Positions 22,197 through 31,464 are shown, counted from the stretch's first letter. The stretch is DNA of 64,000 nt from Chitinophagaceae bacterium (GCA_016721085.1 JADKJI010000003.1:158577-222576), one strand, 5' to 3'. The notes: generated from the sequence alone by a model not told the origin. Program-made: numbers and translations.

Positions 22197-22745
22197 ATGG
22201 AAAAAGAAACAGAAAAGTTAGGGGGTCAGGAACCCCACGATGAAATCATTGATGTGGAAGCTTTTACAAAAGAAGGTAAAAGGCCACCAGTTGGTAAAAA
22301 GTACAAGGTGAAAATTGGTGAGCATTACTTCATCTTCGACCATCATGTTGTTACAGGCAGGGAACTGCTGGAAAAGGCGTCTATTAGGCCATTGGAGTGT
22401 TTTTGGTTGTACCAGAAACTAAAGGACTGTGATTTTGAAAAGATTGATCTCACAGAAAAGGTGGATTTAGCAAAAGGAGGTATCGAACATTTTGTGGTGA
22501 AACCCACGGAGGTGTTTAATTATTTTGTAGACAGTGAGCCGGAAACTACAGACCAGAAGGAACTATCGCCAAACCAGATATTGGAAGCGGCCGGGTTAAC
22601 TCCTGTGAGTGATTATTACCTAGTAAGGATTAATTCTGATGGTAGCCAGACATCCCTTAAAGACAGCCCTACCACACCGTTGAAAATGGTATGCCCGGCA
22701 GTAAAATTTATCTCAGCTTTCAGGGGTGAAACCAATGTATCTTAA
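22197..22745 (+). CDS. Tandem multi-ubiquitin-like protein
   Basis: Two ubiquitin-like repeats can be aligned by eye: KYKVKIGEHYFIFD...TGRELLEKASI...ECFWLYQKL...VDLAKGGIEHFVV (about residues 28-100) and FNYFVDSE...SPNQILEAAGL...DYYLVRINSDG (about 105-175). This is the multi_ubiq pattern described in bacterial ubiquitin-like operons. I started at the ATG at 22197 rather than 22089, because the longer N-terminus would use promoter-like sequence. The C-terminus (GETNVS) has no terminal diglycine, so it may need processing or may not be conjugated. The E2-like gene follows 10 bases later. Confidence 0.8.
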   Translation: MEKETEKLGGQEPHDEIIDVEAFTKEGKRPPVGKKYKVKIGEHYFIFDHHVVTGRELLEKASIRPLECFWLYQKLKDCDFEKIDLTEKVDLAKGGIEHFVVKPTEVFNYFVDSEPETTDQKELSPNQILEAAGLTPVSDYYLVRINSDGSQTSLKDSPTTPLKMVCPAVKFISAFRGETNVS

Positions 22746-22755
22746 ATTTTAGCGT

Positions 22756-23124
22756 ATGGCAAAATTAGACTTCATCAATCAATTGCAGGCTCTTGACTAT
22801 GCAGTACAAGAGCCTGCCCCTGATTTTGTATCATTTGAGTACGAAATACCAGTAGGGAAATTTATTGGGCAAAAGGTGTGGATGGGTTTACAGGTGACCG
22901 ATAGCTTTCCGATGAATGCTCCACCCGGCCCCCATTTTAAACCACATCTTTTACCTATATCGGGTGGCGGAGGAGTGCATCCTTTGGGTGCTATTCATGC
23001 CAGTCCGTTAGGTACTGAATGGCAATACTGGAGCAGGCCATTTAATAATGAATGGAACAGAACCGACAGGACCGTAAAATCATATTTGGCTCACATTCGA
23101 AATTTATTTGCAACTATTATATGA
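22756..23124 (+). CDS. E2-like protein (Prok-E2 group), no cysteine
   Basis: A 122-residue protein between the multi-ubiquitin and E1-JAB genes. The middle segment PPGPHFKPHLLP, the Gly-rich GGGGVHP and the aromatic end WQYWSRPF fit prokaryotic E2-like families that accompany multi-ubiquitin. There is no cysteine in the whole protein, so a conventional E2 thioester is impossible. Its stop overlaps the start of the next gene (ATGA at 23121-23124). It may act non-catalytically or through a histidine; I cannot tell which. Confidence 0.7.
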   Translation: MAKLDFINQLQALDYAVQEPAPDFVSFEYEIPVGKFIGQKVWMGLQVTDSFPMNAPPGPHFKPHLLPISGGGGVHPLGAIHASPLGTEWQYWSRPFNNEWNRTDRTVKSYLAHIRNLFATII

Positions 23125-24625
23125 AGACATTTAGTGTAGTTATAACTGATGAGATCCATCAAACTCTATTAGACCACTTAATTCGTGAAGATGAACAGGA
23201 AGATCTGTGCTTTGCAACTTATGTACCCAGCAATGGTGACAATCGAAATACAGGAATACTGTCACAATTAATTTTACCGGAAGAAGATGAAAGAAATGTT
23301 CACGGCAACGTTGGATTTATGCCCAATTATTTTGAAAGGGTTTTAAAAATAGCTTGTGAAAGAAAAGAAGGCATTGCATTTTTGCATTCTCATCCTTCAT
23401 CTGGCTGGCAAGGAATGAGTGAAGACGATATAATTGCAGAAACAAGATTATCCCCTTCAGTTATGGCAGCTACTGGCTTCCCTTTGTTAGGCTTAACATT
23501 AGGAACAGATGGTGCATGGAGTGGACGTTTTTGGATAAAAGACGATAGGGAGAAAAGGAAATATAACCGTAACTGGTGTGAAACTGTGAGGGTGATTGGA
23601 AAAAAACTTAGCATTACTTATAATGATTACTTATTACAGCCCAGTTTTGATAAGGCAAAACAATTACGTACTATTTCTGCGTGGGGGAATAAAACCCAGG
23701 AAGACCTTTCCCGTTTAAAAATTGGAATTGTAGGCTTAGGTAGTGTTGGGAGTATTGTGGCTGAAATACTGGCAAGAACTGGCATTTCGAATTTTACACT
23801 AATTGACTTTGATTCTGTTGAAGAAAAAAACCTTGACCGGCTCACTAATATTTTTAAAGATGATATTGGAAGAGCCAAAGTATTAGCAGTAGCTGATGGA
23901 ATACGAAGAAGTGCCACAGCACCAAAAGTGAAAATTAATTGCTGTGAATATAGTATTTGTGAAAAGCAGGGATTTGAAACAGCTTTAGATTGCGACATAC
24001 TATTCAGTTGCGTAGATAGACCTTGGCCCAGGCAGGTTCTTAACTTTATTTCATATGCTCACCTAATACCTGTGATTGACGGTGGCATATTGGTTCGTAC
24101 CAATAAAAAAAATACTAGTATTATTGGCGCTGAATGGAAAGCGCAAACTGTAGGATATAAAAGGGCTTGCCTGGAATGCTTAGGTCAATATAAAACGGAA
24201 AATGCGGCATTGGAAATAAGTGGCAAGTTGGACGATCCTGAATACATCAAAGGATTAGACAAATCCAAATTTCTGGATGCACATGAAAATGTATTTCCAT
24301 TCAGTTCTCATTTAGCTTCCATGGAAGTATTACAGATGTTGACACTTTTATTGCTCCTTCGGGCATTGATGATGTAGGGCAGCAACTTTATCATTTTGTT
24401 TTAGGCACAATGGATATTGAAAGTGAAAAGGAGTGTCATATAAATTGCTTTTTTCAATCCGTTATAGGTAGAGGTGATTTAACCAATGTGGTAGTTTACG
24501 GGGAGCATACTGTTGCTGCCAATGCCAGAAACTTAAGGACTCAAGCTGTTAGTAGCATTTTAGGTCATGATTCAAACGAATTAAAAAAGGAAAATTGGCT
24601 TAAAAAATTGAAGAGTTTTTTTTAA
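23121..24625 (+). CDS. JAB-peptidase/E1-like (ThiF) fusion (one frameshift)
   Basis: The N-terminal JAB/MPN domain has AFLHSHPSSG and a downstream SEDDIIAE, the zinc site of deubiquitinase-like peptidases. The C-terminal E1/ThiF domain has the nucleotide-binding GIVGLGSVGS and the acid-rich LIDFDSVEEKNLDRL, with RACLECLGQY as the candidate thiol region. Near 24348 a T run is one base short; the other frame gives the rest to 24625, for about 500 residues. E1-like enzymes adenylate the ubiquitin C-terminus; the fused JAB can trim or remove it. Start at 23121 chosen for the 4-base overlap with the E2-like gene. Confidence 0.85.
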
Positions 24626-24680
24626 ATAATAATTTTGCAAAGCTCAAAAGAACAGATAATCTATAGTTTATCTATTTCAT

Positions 24681-24739
24681 AAAGCCTTCGCTATAACCCA
24701 ACGCCCCACGCCCTCAAGCGTGGGGCGTTTCCAGGCTTT
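24681..24739. terminator. Nested strong hairpin after the ubiquitin-like operon
   Basis: The inner stem is a perfect 12-bp pair, AACGCCCCACGC (24700-24711) with GCGTGGGGCGTT (24718-24729), with a 6-base loop. Outside it, AAAGCCT (24681-24687) pairs with AGGCTTT (24733-24739). Such symmetry can terminate transcripts from either side. It lies between two convergent operons. Confidence 0.6.
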
Positions 24740-24755
24740 AACAATCTGATTAAAT

Positions 24756-24782
24756 AAGGGGCAAACATTGTGTTTGCCCCTT
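24756..24782. terminator. Second perfect hairpin in the convergent gap
   Basis: AAGGGGCAAAC (24756-24766) pairs perfectly with GTTTGCCCCTT (24772-24782) across a 5-base loop. It lies 17 bases after the first hairpin. It may stop transcription of the minus-strand DUF932 operon or form a structured site. Confidence 0.55.
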
Positions 24783-24910
24783 GCCAATCTTAATTATAAA
24801 ATTCCGCCATTACACCTTTTGCAAAACTCTCACAAAGATTGAATGCCTTTTTGTGTTCTCATTTGTCCAGTGCCACCAAACAATAAAGATTTTAATTTTG
24901 CCTCATAGTT

Positions 24911-25809
24911 TTAGTATGTCCTCACATTTTTAAAATATCCGGTTACTGCGTTGTATGCACCAAACAAACTGCCTTTGGTTGTTTCTAACTGCTGGCTCTC
25001 ATTGGTCATGGCATATTCAAAAGCGGCATCCGTCATATTTTTGAAGCAGGTAGATAATTCATCCTCTTTACCAGCCTGTATATTTTGCAATACTTCTTTG
25101 TTTGGAACCAACGCCATTTGAATCAGCTTCTTAATTTCGGGGTCTGTTATTTTAACCTTTGCCCATTGGTTAAAAATTCCCTCCAGTTGATTGCTTAACT
25201 GGTTGGTGATGCCCATTAATTTATGGGCTTCTTCCAGCCTTTCTTTTGCGTTGGCGGTATGCCTTATTTTAAAAGCATTGGTATTATTGCGAAGGGCTGC
25301 ATTTAAAGTATTATTGCAAACAATTCTAATCGGCGTAAAGGCTGCGGTGATACTGCCAAAACCATCATGCGAAGTGGTTAAAAACAAATACTGTTCAATC
25401 AAATCATTTTTGCCTACTTTGATATAGTCCGGCAATTTTGCAGTAATGAAAATCCTTTCACCCTTACCCAATGCGCCTGCGGTTTCATACTGGATGCCGT
25501 CACCGCCTACAATAGAATCAAAAAAACTGAATGCATCAACATTTTGAACAACTTCATAATCCCTGCCAACTACCCCCAAAATATTTTCGTTGTCAGTTCT
25601 TACCGTTGCAAAATAATTGGGTACTTCTATTTATCGAACGTAAACAGTTTTCTTTTTTCAACGGTATAATCCAACCCTGCAAATTTTAAAGCTTCTGCGC
25701 TGTTGGGATAGCCTTCTACAATTTGACCTAAGCCATGCCAGGCTTTTTCCTTTACTGAAAAGAAACTGTGTTTACCTGTTTGCTCATTGAAATTTAAATT
25801 GTGTGCCAT
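24911..25809 (-). CDS. DUF932 phage/plasmid-like protein (frameshifted)
   Basis: Two frames join at an A run near 25631 (one base short), giving about 299 residues. The start (MAHNLNFNEQTGKHSF, WHGLGQIV) and the following AEALKFAGLDYTVEKRKLF and VVGRDYEVVQN segments fit the DUF932 (TIGR03299) group common on plasmids and ICEs. Function unknown in the family. It is followed by nothing on the left but the hairpins at 24681-24782; the single-stranded DNA-binding gene is upstream of it. Confidence 0.8.
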
Positions 25810-25851
25810 GATAATTGATTTTAATTTTTAAAAATGTTGTTGTGAGAAAAT

Positions 25852-26235
25852 TTAAAATGGGAGGTCATCCGCTGCCGGTTCTTTTGCAGGTTCAGTAGTT
25901 TTTGCAGGAGATTCATTTTTAGTGCTACTACTTCCGTGCAGCTTGATAGTATTTACATGAAAGGTTAATGTGGCTTTTGCTTCGCCATCTTTCCCCGTGT
26001 AAGCATTTACGCCAATGCGCCCCTGCAACTCAACCAAACTGCCTTTGGTGAGGTATTGAGCAATGCCGGGATTTACCCAATAATCGCACTGCACATAGGT
26101 TACAATTTTGGTAGTTTCATTACTGCCTTTTGCTTTATAGCTGTCATTGATAGCTACATTAAAATTCACTACCTGCTTTTCGTTTTTCAGGGTGCTGATT
26201 TTTGCATCACCTGTTAATCTTGCTGTCATTTCCAT
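25852..26235 (-). CDS. ssb: Single-stranded DNA-binding protein
   Basis: A 127-residue OB-fold protein: MEMTARLTGDAKIST at the start, a basic middle, GKDGEAKATLTFHV strands and the acidic tip DDLPF that binds partner proteins. Length is normal for Bacteroidota SSB. It is in the same direction as the DUF932 gene 42 bases later, the usual pairing on conjugative elements, and would coat the transferred strand. Confidence 0.9.
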   Translation of the reverse strand: MEMTARLTGDAKISTLKNEKQVVNFNVAINDSYKAKGSNETTKIVTYVQCDYWVNPGIAQYLTKGSLVELQGRIGVNAYTGKDGEAKATLTFHVNTIKLHGSSSTKNESPAKTTEPAKEPAADDLPF

Positions 26236-26536
26236 GATTGATAGATTTTATGTTTAAAAAATAAGTTTCAGATTTTTGTCAATGGCTCCGGTCGTTCGTT
26301 GTTCTGGCGTATGTTTTTTACCAGATAGTAAACCATGATGTCAGCCTGCTGATAAATTACCCATGCTGAAACAAGGGATTTTGAACGGCTTGTTTTTTTG
26401 GAGTGCTGAATCTTCCATGAAAGCCGCATGAGTGCTGAAAGTTGTTGTGTTTGCATACGATTGTTTTTTAGATGATTTTCTTAACTCGGCATACGCCTCG
26501 TTCGTTCTAATCGTAGCAACCCGGCCTTGAAAAGGG

Positions 26537-26678
26537 TTTGGCAAAAGCAAGGTTTTTGTAAAAAGAATACTACCCCACAGATATATCTCCGAAGGAGGCC
26601 AAACCGGGGTGGAGATTGTTTTTACAAAACCGTGGCCAGCCGCAATGCAATGGAGGCGCAGACCTTGCTTTTGTCAAA
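26537..26678. repeat. Long imperfect inverted repeat in a 906-base gene-poor region
   Basis: Within the gap 26236-27141, the outer arms TTTGGCAAAAGCAAGG (26537-26552) and CCTTGCTTTTGTCAAA (26663-26678) match at 15 of 16 positions. The inner arms 26551-26576 and 26606-26631 also match, with few mismatches, around a 29-base loop that contains an AAGGAGG-like element. The right side holds an extra 31 bases. No convincing gene lies here. The arrangement is compatible with an origin, a transfer site or a decayed element. Confidence 0.5.
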
Positions 26679-26862
26679 GCCTGTCAAGAAATTTGCGACA
26701 GATAAGGATGAATGAGTTTTAAATAATACTCATTTAGAAATCTGCTTTGAAACTTCTTAGGTGGAATACTTAAATAATCTTGTTTGAGAGTTCTTTGGAG
26801 TTTTTAAATCTGGAATTGTGGTTGGGGAGGTACGAGCCAATCTCAATGACCAATATCATTGT

Positions 26863-26927
26863 CCGGCATAGTTCTCCTGTTTTATTTGCCGAAGGCGGAA
26901 AGAAATAAGGCAGGTGTAGTATGCCGG
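26863..26927. repeat. Second inverted repeat in the same gap
   Basis: The left arm starts CCGGCATA and holds CCTG and TATTT; the right arm ends TATGCCGG and holds CAGG and AAATA in mirror order, 26 bases each with a 13-base spacer. It lies between the first inverted repeat and the promoter-like motif at 27028. Confidence 0.5.
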
Positions 26928-27027
26928 GTCTTTGCAATTTATTATACTTCTTTCCTACAAATCTTGAAGCGTTTTCAAAGTTTAATTAAGGATAAAGCTT
27001 TAGAATCGCATCTCACTTAAAATTTGT

Positions 27028-27047
27028 AAATACGTTGTATCTTGGTT
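27028..27047 (+). promoter_or_regulatory. Promoter-like 20-base motif shared with 30386
   Basis: AAATACGTTGTATCTTGGTT here, and AAATACGCTGTATCTTAGTT at 30386-30405, differ at two positions. Each precedes a plus-strand cargo gene by about 75-95 bases. It is most likely a promoter or operator shared by the two genes. No known consensus was matched. Confidence 0.5.
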
Positions 27048-27141
27048 TTAATTGCTTAAGGGTTATGATAATGGAGTGCGCCAATATAAGTATATGGGCA
27101 ATTACAAATGGTACTACATTCCGTAGGACTAACATATTAAA

Positions 27142-27948
27142 ATGACAATGAAAAAAAAGAAAACGGCCCTATTTCCAGAATATATTCTTCGAGACTGGGA
27201 AGCAAGTGATGGAGTAAATTTTGCTGTTGCATTAGCAAGAATCACTGGTTGGCTGTTGCACGTAGACTATTGGACACCGACCGACAACAAAGAAGCAGTT
27301 GAAAATATGAAATCGTTGCGCGTTTATGTAGGCACCAACTCTAATTATATTTATGACATAAAAGGCAAACAGACTATTGCTACCTTCACAAACAATATTA
27401 TTAAGCCAATTCTAAAACAACGTGGGGCAAACTATGGAGGTGTTTCGACAAAGTATTATAGCGAAACTAAACTATTTACTTTACCACTAAGAGTGAAACC
27501 AGATGAAGACAGAATAGAAAATGCAGAAAAACTAATTCGTGCGAATGCAGAGTTTTTGAATTTAGTTCAAAAGAGACAAGCACCTAATGTTCCTGCACAT
27601 ATTGCAGCAGATTTTACTTTTGGTCAATGTAATCCTTTTGCAAGTGCCTTAAATGACTTAAGAAATTACAAACCGATTGCGTTAATTGCAAAAGAATACA
27701 ATAAGTTATTCGAGCTGAGTAAAGTCGGCTATATACATAGCTTTAATTATGACAAGGAAGGAAACGCCATAGACATTTGGGGTAAGGACACGGCAGAAAA
27801 TATTGCTCAACGATTTGGGGTGACCAAGTACGAATTAGATGAAGCTGAACATTTCAACGTTAGCCAAAAATTAAAAACAAACTCTCCAGGGAAATATGAT
27901 GAAATCTATAAAAAATCTGTCGCAATTATTAATGAATATTTTGTTTAG
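27142..27948 (+). CDS. Unrecognised 268-residue cargo protein
   Basis: The N-terminus is Lys-rich (MTMKKKKTALF), followed by WEASDGVNFAVALARITGWLLHVDYW and a central region with the polar YGGVSTKYYSETKLF. A cysteine appears only near GQCNPFASAL. I recognise no family. It has the 27028 motif upstream and no near neighbour in its direction, so it is a stand-alone gene. The 178 bases after it, 27949-28126, hold no gene. Confidence 0.55.
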   Translation: MTMKKKKTALFPEYILRDWEASDGVNFAVALARITGWLLHVDYWTPTDNKEAVENMKSLRVYVGTNSNYIYDIKGKQTIATFTNNIIKPILKQRGANYGGVSTKYYSETKLFTLPLRVKPDEDRIENAEKLIRANAEFLNLVQKRQAPNVPAHIAADFTFGQCNPFASALNDLRNYKPIALIAKEYNKLFELSKVGYIHSFNYDKEGNAIDIWGKDTAENIAQRFGVTKYELDEAEHFNVSQKLKTNSPGKYDEIYKKSVAIINEYFV

Positions 27949-28126
27949 CAGGTAATGAGTAACTGGCAAGGAGGCAGGCGTGCCAAAATCGCAATTTGGG
28001 GATTGAAGGACTGTGAAAGCTTGCAGGGGTGCAGTGTTTTTCGAAGAGAATTGCAACAACAGGTCGGCGTGGCGTGGAAAGAAGCAGCGGAACGCTAAAA
28101 CTTTGGACATGCTCCTTAGAATAAAA

Positions 28127-28684
28127 TTAAAATGATAGAGTCTGCTGAATGGGCAACTTATTCTTTGTGGAATAAGATACTACAAACTGGCTAAAATCTT
28201 TACCATCCATTTCTTCGTAAATCTGTCTTGCTATAGTTTCTATCAATGTGTAATATTCACCTTTTAAAAACTGAAAAAGTTTTGCGTCATGTGCTTTAGC
28301 TAATTTTCTTGCTGCCTTTAGTTCACGAAAAACTTTATAACTCAACCTCGCATAAACAAATTTTATAAAAAACTCTCTTACGTATTTAGGCTTAACATAC
28401 GTGTCCATGACACTACGACTAACGCCTAACATATCGGCTAATCTGTAAAACCAAACTTTATGAAATATCGATTCGTACACCCGTGGCTCGGTCATAATAA
28501 CATCCGAAATCTTTGACTTCCCATCACGGAGTTCAATTTCAAGAAACAAGCGATCAAGAAAAGCATTCGACTGTTTATTGAGAATTTCTATTTCAGGTCC
28601 AAAAAGTAATTCGTGAATTTGCTGTTGCAGATGATCCTTATCTTGAACCTTTTGCATGATGTTTTTTGTCGACTGATTTTTCAT
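28127..28684 (-). CDS. Unrecognised 185-residue protein paired with the XRE-ImmA gene
   Basis: A helical, basic protein. A central SVMDTYVKPKYVREFF segment is followed by a long charged helix (KAARKLAKAHD). I recognise no family. It follows the XRE-ImmA gene by 12 bases on the same strand, so the two form one transcript; a controlled toxin or a regulator target is possible from this arrangement, but is inference only. Confidence 0.5.
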   Translation of the reverse strand: MKNQSTKNIMQKVQDKDHLQQQIHELLFGPEIEILNKQSNAFLDRLFLEIELRDGKSKISDVIMTEPRVYESIFHKVWFYRLADMLGVSRSVMDTYVKPKYVREFFIKFVYARLSYKVFRELKAARKLAKAHDAKLFQFLKGEYYTLIETIARQIYEEMDGKDFSQFVVSYSTKNKLPIQQTLSF

Positions 28685-28696
28685 AAATACAGAATA

Positions 28697-29884
28697 TTAA
28701 TTTGAAAAAATTATACTTTGGTAATAATGGGCAAACTCTTCTGGGGAGTTAGAGTGTGTTAGTGAACCCAACACGGAAGATTGTAATCTTTGCCACGGTA
28801 CACGAACAAATCTTGAATACAATGGGTATTGGTCTGGATTGTCATAACAATAATTATCGTAAATAATACTATAATGCACATTGCTTTCAATAGCAAAATC
28901 CTTTACAGTAAGAGGGTTGCTTATTTTGGGAGAAATCTCTTCCATTCTCTTACGAGGAAACATATATTCCCTGGCAAATTCATTTGCCTTCAATTCTTTA
29001 TCATTAACAAATTCGTCATCGTCTGTAACATGCAGGCGACCAGCTAGAATATCTTCCCAATCAAAAACTACATGATATAATTCATGTATTAACGTAAACC
29101 AAAGAGTAGAGTATTTTTTACCAATATCTGTAAGAATTATTGATGGCTTTCCTTTAGATTCAATCGTTAAACCCCGAGCACCGGAAAAAGATAAAGAAGG
29201 ATGTATAACTACTGTGATACCTATCTTGTATAACTCTCGCATTAATCTCAACAATCCAGTTTCTACGTCCAAAGAATATGCTCGGATTCTAGGAAAAAAT
29301 GCTTTTAAATTATCTTGATTATAAGGGTTGTTATTTACAATCGAATTGCAAATCTTAATAGCTTTATTCTTAAAATTTTTCTTTGGACGGGCATCCTTTA
29401 AAGTAGCTTTTATGCTACTAAATAAGCCGTGTGATTTATCTACCTCACTATATTCGTATATATCTTTTAAGCCATAGGCTCTCAGAAGACATTTCTCAAT
29501 ATGCCCAAAATCTTTTATAGAACTGATAACTCCGTCTTTTTTTAGTGCATGAAGATTAAAGTTATCAAGTATGTATGTTCTTTTCTTTGAATCCTCTAAT
29601 TGTATTTGAGTATTTGCAGGCATGTAAGAGAAACATTCTTTTAAAATTTCATCAGAACTAACATTGAGAAAGTTGGCTATCTTTAAAAGACTGATTGGAT
29701 CAAGATATTTGAAGTTCCCATCAAGGATGGCGTTTATGGTGCGAAAAGTCATCTCATAAGCCTCTATGAATTGATTAAGTGTAATACCCAAAAATTCAAG
29801 TCTGGATTCGAAATGCTGCCGGAGCAAAGTCTTATTCTCTCCAGATTTAATAGCTTCGTTAATTAAGTTATCAATTCCATTCAT
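28697..29884 (-). CDS. XRE-ImmA fusion regulator
   Basis: Residues about 25-90 are a helix-turn-helix of the XRE kind (EAYEMTFRTINAIL, LLKIANFLNVSSDEIL). The C-terminal half is an ImmA/IrrE-like zinc peptidase with LIHELYHVVFDWE and KELKANEFAREYMFPRKRM. Fused XRE-ImmA proteins act as phage and ICE regulators that cut a repressor on a signal. Two near-identical palindromes sit just upstream of the ATG. The partner gene is 12 bases downstream. Confidence 0.75.
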   Translation of the reverse strand: MNGIDNLINEAIKSGENKTLLRQHFESRLEFLGITLNQFIEAYEMTFRTINAILDGNFKYLDPISLLKIANFLNVSSDEILKECFSYMPANTQIQLEDSKKRTYILDNFNLHALKKDGVISSIKDFGHIEKCLLRAYGLKDIYEYSEVDKSHGLFSSIKATLKDARPKKNFKNKAIKICNSIVNNNPYNQDNLKAFFPRIRAYSLDVETGLLRLMRELYKIGITVVIHPSLSFSGARGLTIESKGKPSIILTDIGKKYSTLWFTLIHELYHVVFDWEDILAGRLHVTDDDEFVNDKELKANEFAREYMFPRKRMEEISPKISNPLTVKDFAIESNVHYSIIYDNYCYDNPDQYPLYSRFVRVPWQRLQSSVLGSLTHSNSPEEFAHYYQSIIFSN

Positions 29885-29896
29885 TTACTATAGTTG

Positions 29897-29971
29897 TGTA
29901 ACGTTACAAGATTAAAACAATTGATTATCAATGATTATACTGCAATTTATAAAAAGTCCTGTAAAGTTACA
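29897..29971. promoter_or_regulatory. Paired 12-bp palindromic operators upstream of the XRE-ImmA gene
   Basis: TGTAACGTTACA at 29897-29908 is a perfect palindrome, 12 bases upstream of the ATG, and TGTAAAGTTACA at 29960-29971 differs at one base. They are 63 bases apart, about six helical turns, on one face of the DNA. The XRE domain of the downstream protein is the natural candidate to bind. The remaining 500 bases up to 30477 hold no gene, only the shared motif at 30386. Confidence 0.6.
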
Positions 29972-30385
29972 CTACTATTTTATCCACAATTGTGGAAATT
30001 CACCAACTAATATCGACAGAGTTTAGAGCGGTTTATAAGTTCAATGCAGAAGCGAACCATTCAAAAAAGAGTGTTGATTGAGAATAGTTTCAAATCTACG
30101 GCCAAAAATTAAAACAACTATAGACAGAAGGTGAACACAGTGACATCTGTTTCATAATGCTTACAGCGAATGACTGACAGCATATTTTGCGGAATGAGCT
30201 TGAGGAAAGCAGGCCGTGATAAGCTTCGAGTCAGGTAAGTGCAGCATAGCGGAAGCTTGGTGGACTGCCCTGGGTTGTTGGACGAATGGAGGCAATAGAT
30301 CTGCGTAGAAGAAAGGAGCGAAAAACCTATGACAAAAGCCTAATCTTGAACAATTTATGATAGTGGTGTCTAGATCAACTTTCCT

Positions 30386-30405
30386 AAATACGCTGTATCT
30401 TAGTT
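30386..30405 (+). promoter_or_regulatory. Promoter-like motif shared with 27028
   Basis: AAATACGCTGTATCTTAGTT, two differences from the copy upstream of the unknown cargo gene at 27142. Here it lies 73 bases before a CoiA-like nuclease gene. The paired context suggests a shared regulator or a recurrent promoter design. Confidence 0.5.
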
Positions 30406-30477
30406 GTGTTGCTGCGAGTTTAGTGGCACCGTGTTGCGCCAAACACTAAATACTGGCTACTTTACATTATCGGAAAT

Positions 30478-31338
30478 ATGATCCACATAGATGAAACTGA
30501 ATATGAAGGTTCAAATGTAAAAATTTGGGCCAACAAGGTTGGCGACAACCTACCTATTCACGCTGATATTGCGACAAAAGAAAATGGGCCTTTTTATTGC
30601 CCTGACACATTTGAAGAATTAATAGTTAGACATTGTATTGAAAAGGTAAATCACTTTGCATATAAAGCTCGTCTTAGTCCGGTAATGACTAAAGAAGAGA
30701 CTGAATTACACAAATCTTGCAAAGAAGAAATCATGGATGCTTTAAGGCTGGCAATTCCGGACGGGGACTGGCAAATGGAACGCCAAACTTTTAATGAAGA
30801 CAAAATAAAAGGGTACAAAAAAGTTATTCCCGATATAAGTGGACGGTTATCAAAAAAAGGACATGGGGTTATTATAGAAATACAAGCAAGTTTTCTATCT
30901 GTTAATCAAATTATTAAACGAACACTCGAGTATTCAAAAAGAGGAGGCTATATTTTGTGGGTTATTCCACTTACTGAAGATTTAGGTATAGAGAATTTTA
31001 GGCCAAGGTTATTTGAAAGGTATTTGCATCAAATGTATTACGGTAGGACATATTATTGGGTTAAAGGAAGTGGAAGATTTCTGATTCCTGTTCATTATGA
31101 CACCGCTTACAGGTATATTGAAGTAACGCAATGGTTTGAACCTGGCGGTGAAGAAAGAGTCGAAGGAGGGTATGATAAGCCATACTCCAGAGTTAAAAAG
31201 CCAATGTATGGTGAACGGGTTGATATTGCAACGAATTTTATAACAGATGACAGAGAGTCATTTACACCTGACAATGAAAAGATGGAAGTTCCATTCTGCA
31301 AAATTTTCAAAGACAACTTGAAACATTGGTGGGATTAA
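30478..31338 (+). CDS. CoiA-like nuclease-family protein
   Basis: A 286-residue protein with KVIPDISGRLSKKGHGVIIEIQASFLS around residues 117-145, a D...E.Q endonuclease core, then IIKRTLEYSKRGGYILWVIP, the conserved strand-helix that follows in CoiA-like proteins. CoiA-like family nucleases act on DNA in competence and in defence-related settings. It has no signal peptide. A shared promoter-like motif lies upstream; the next gene is 126 bases downstream. The substrate is not shown by the sequence. Confidence 0.7.
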   Translation: MIHIDETEYEGSNVKIWANKVGDNLPIHADIATKENGPFYCPDTFEELIVRHCIEKVNHFAYKARLSPVMTKEETELHKSCKEEIMDALRLAIPDGDWQMERQTFNEDKIKGYKKVIPDISGRLSKKGHGVIIEIQASFLSVNQIIKRTLEYSKRGGYILWVIPLTEDLGIENFRPRLFERYLHQMYYGRTYYWVKGSGRFLIPVHYDTAYRYIEVTQWFEPGGEERVEGGYDKPYSRVKKPMYGERVDIATNFITDDRESFTPDNEKMEVPFCKIFKDNLKHWWD

Positions 31339-31464
31339 TAGAGGCACTAACCAGGCTGCAATGCTATCGGGCAAATCAGAAACAAAAGAAGTCATATTAA
31401 TAACAAACTTCAATCATCCCATAGTTGGAGCAATAAAGATGGGTCAAAATATGAAACACTTTAA

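Noticed and set aside
26268..26550. Two overlapping minus-strand ORFs of 62 and 69 residues
   Set aside because: Composition does not look like protein, they overlap each other, and they lie in the inverted-repeat region.
27871..28110. Minus-strand 79-residue ORF
   Set aside because: It overlaps the end of a better plus-strand gene and has no recognisable features.
30161..30442. Minus-strand 93-residue ORF
   Set aside because: It lies in a promoter-containing gap, overlaps the shared motif at 30386, and has no family signal.
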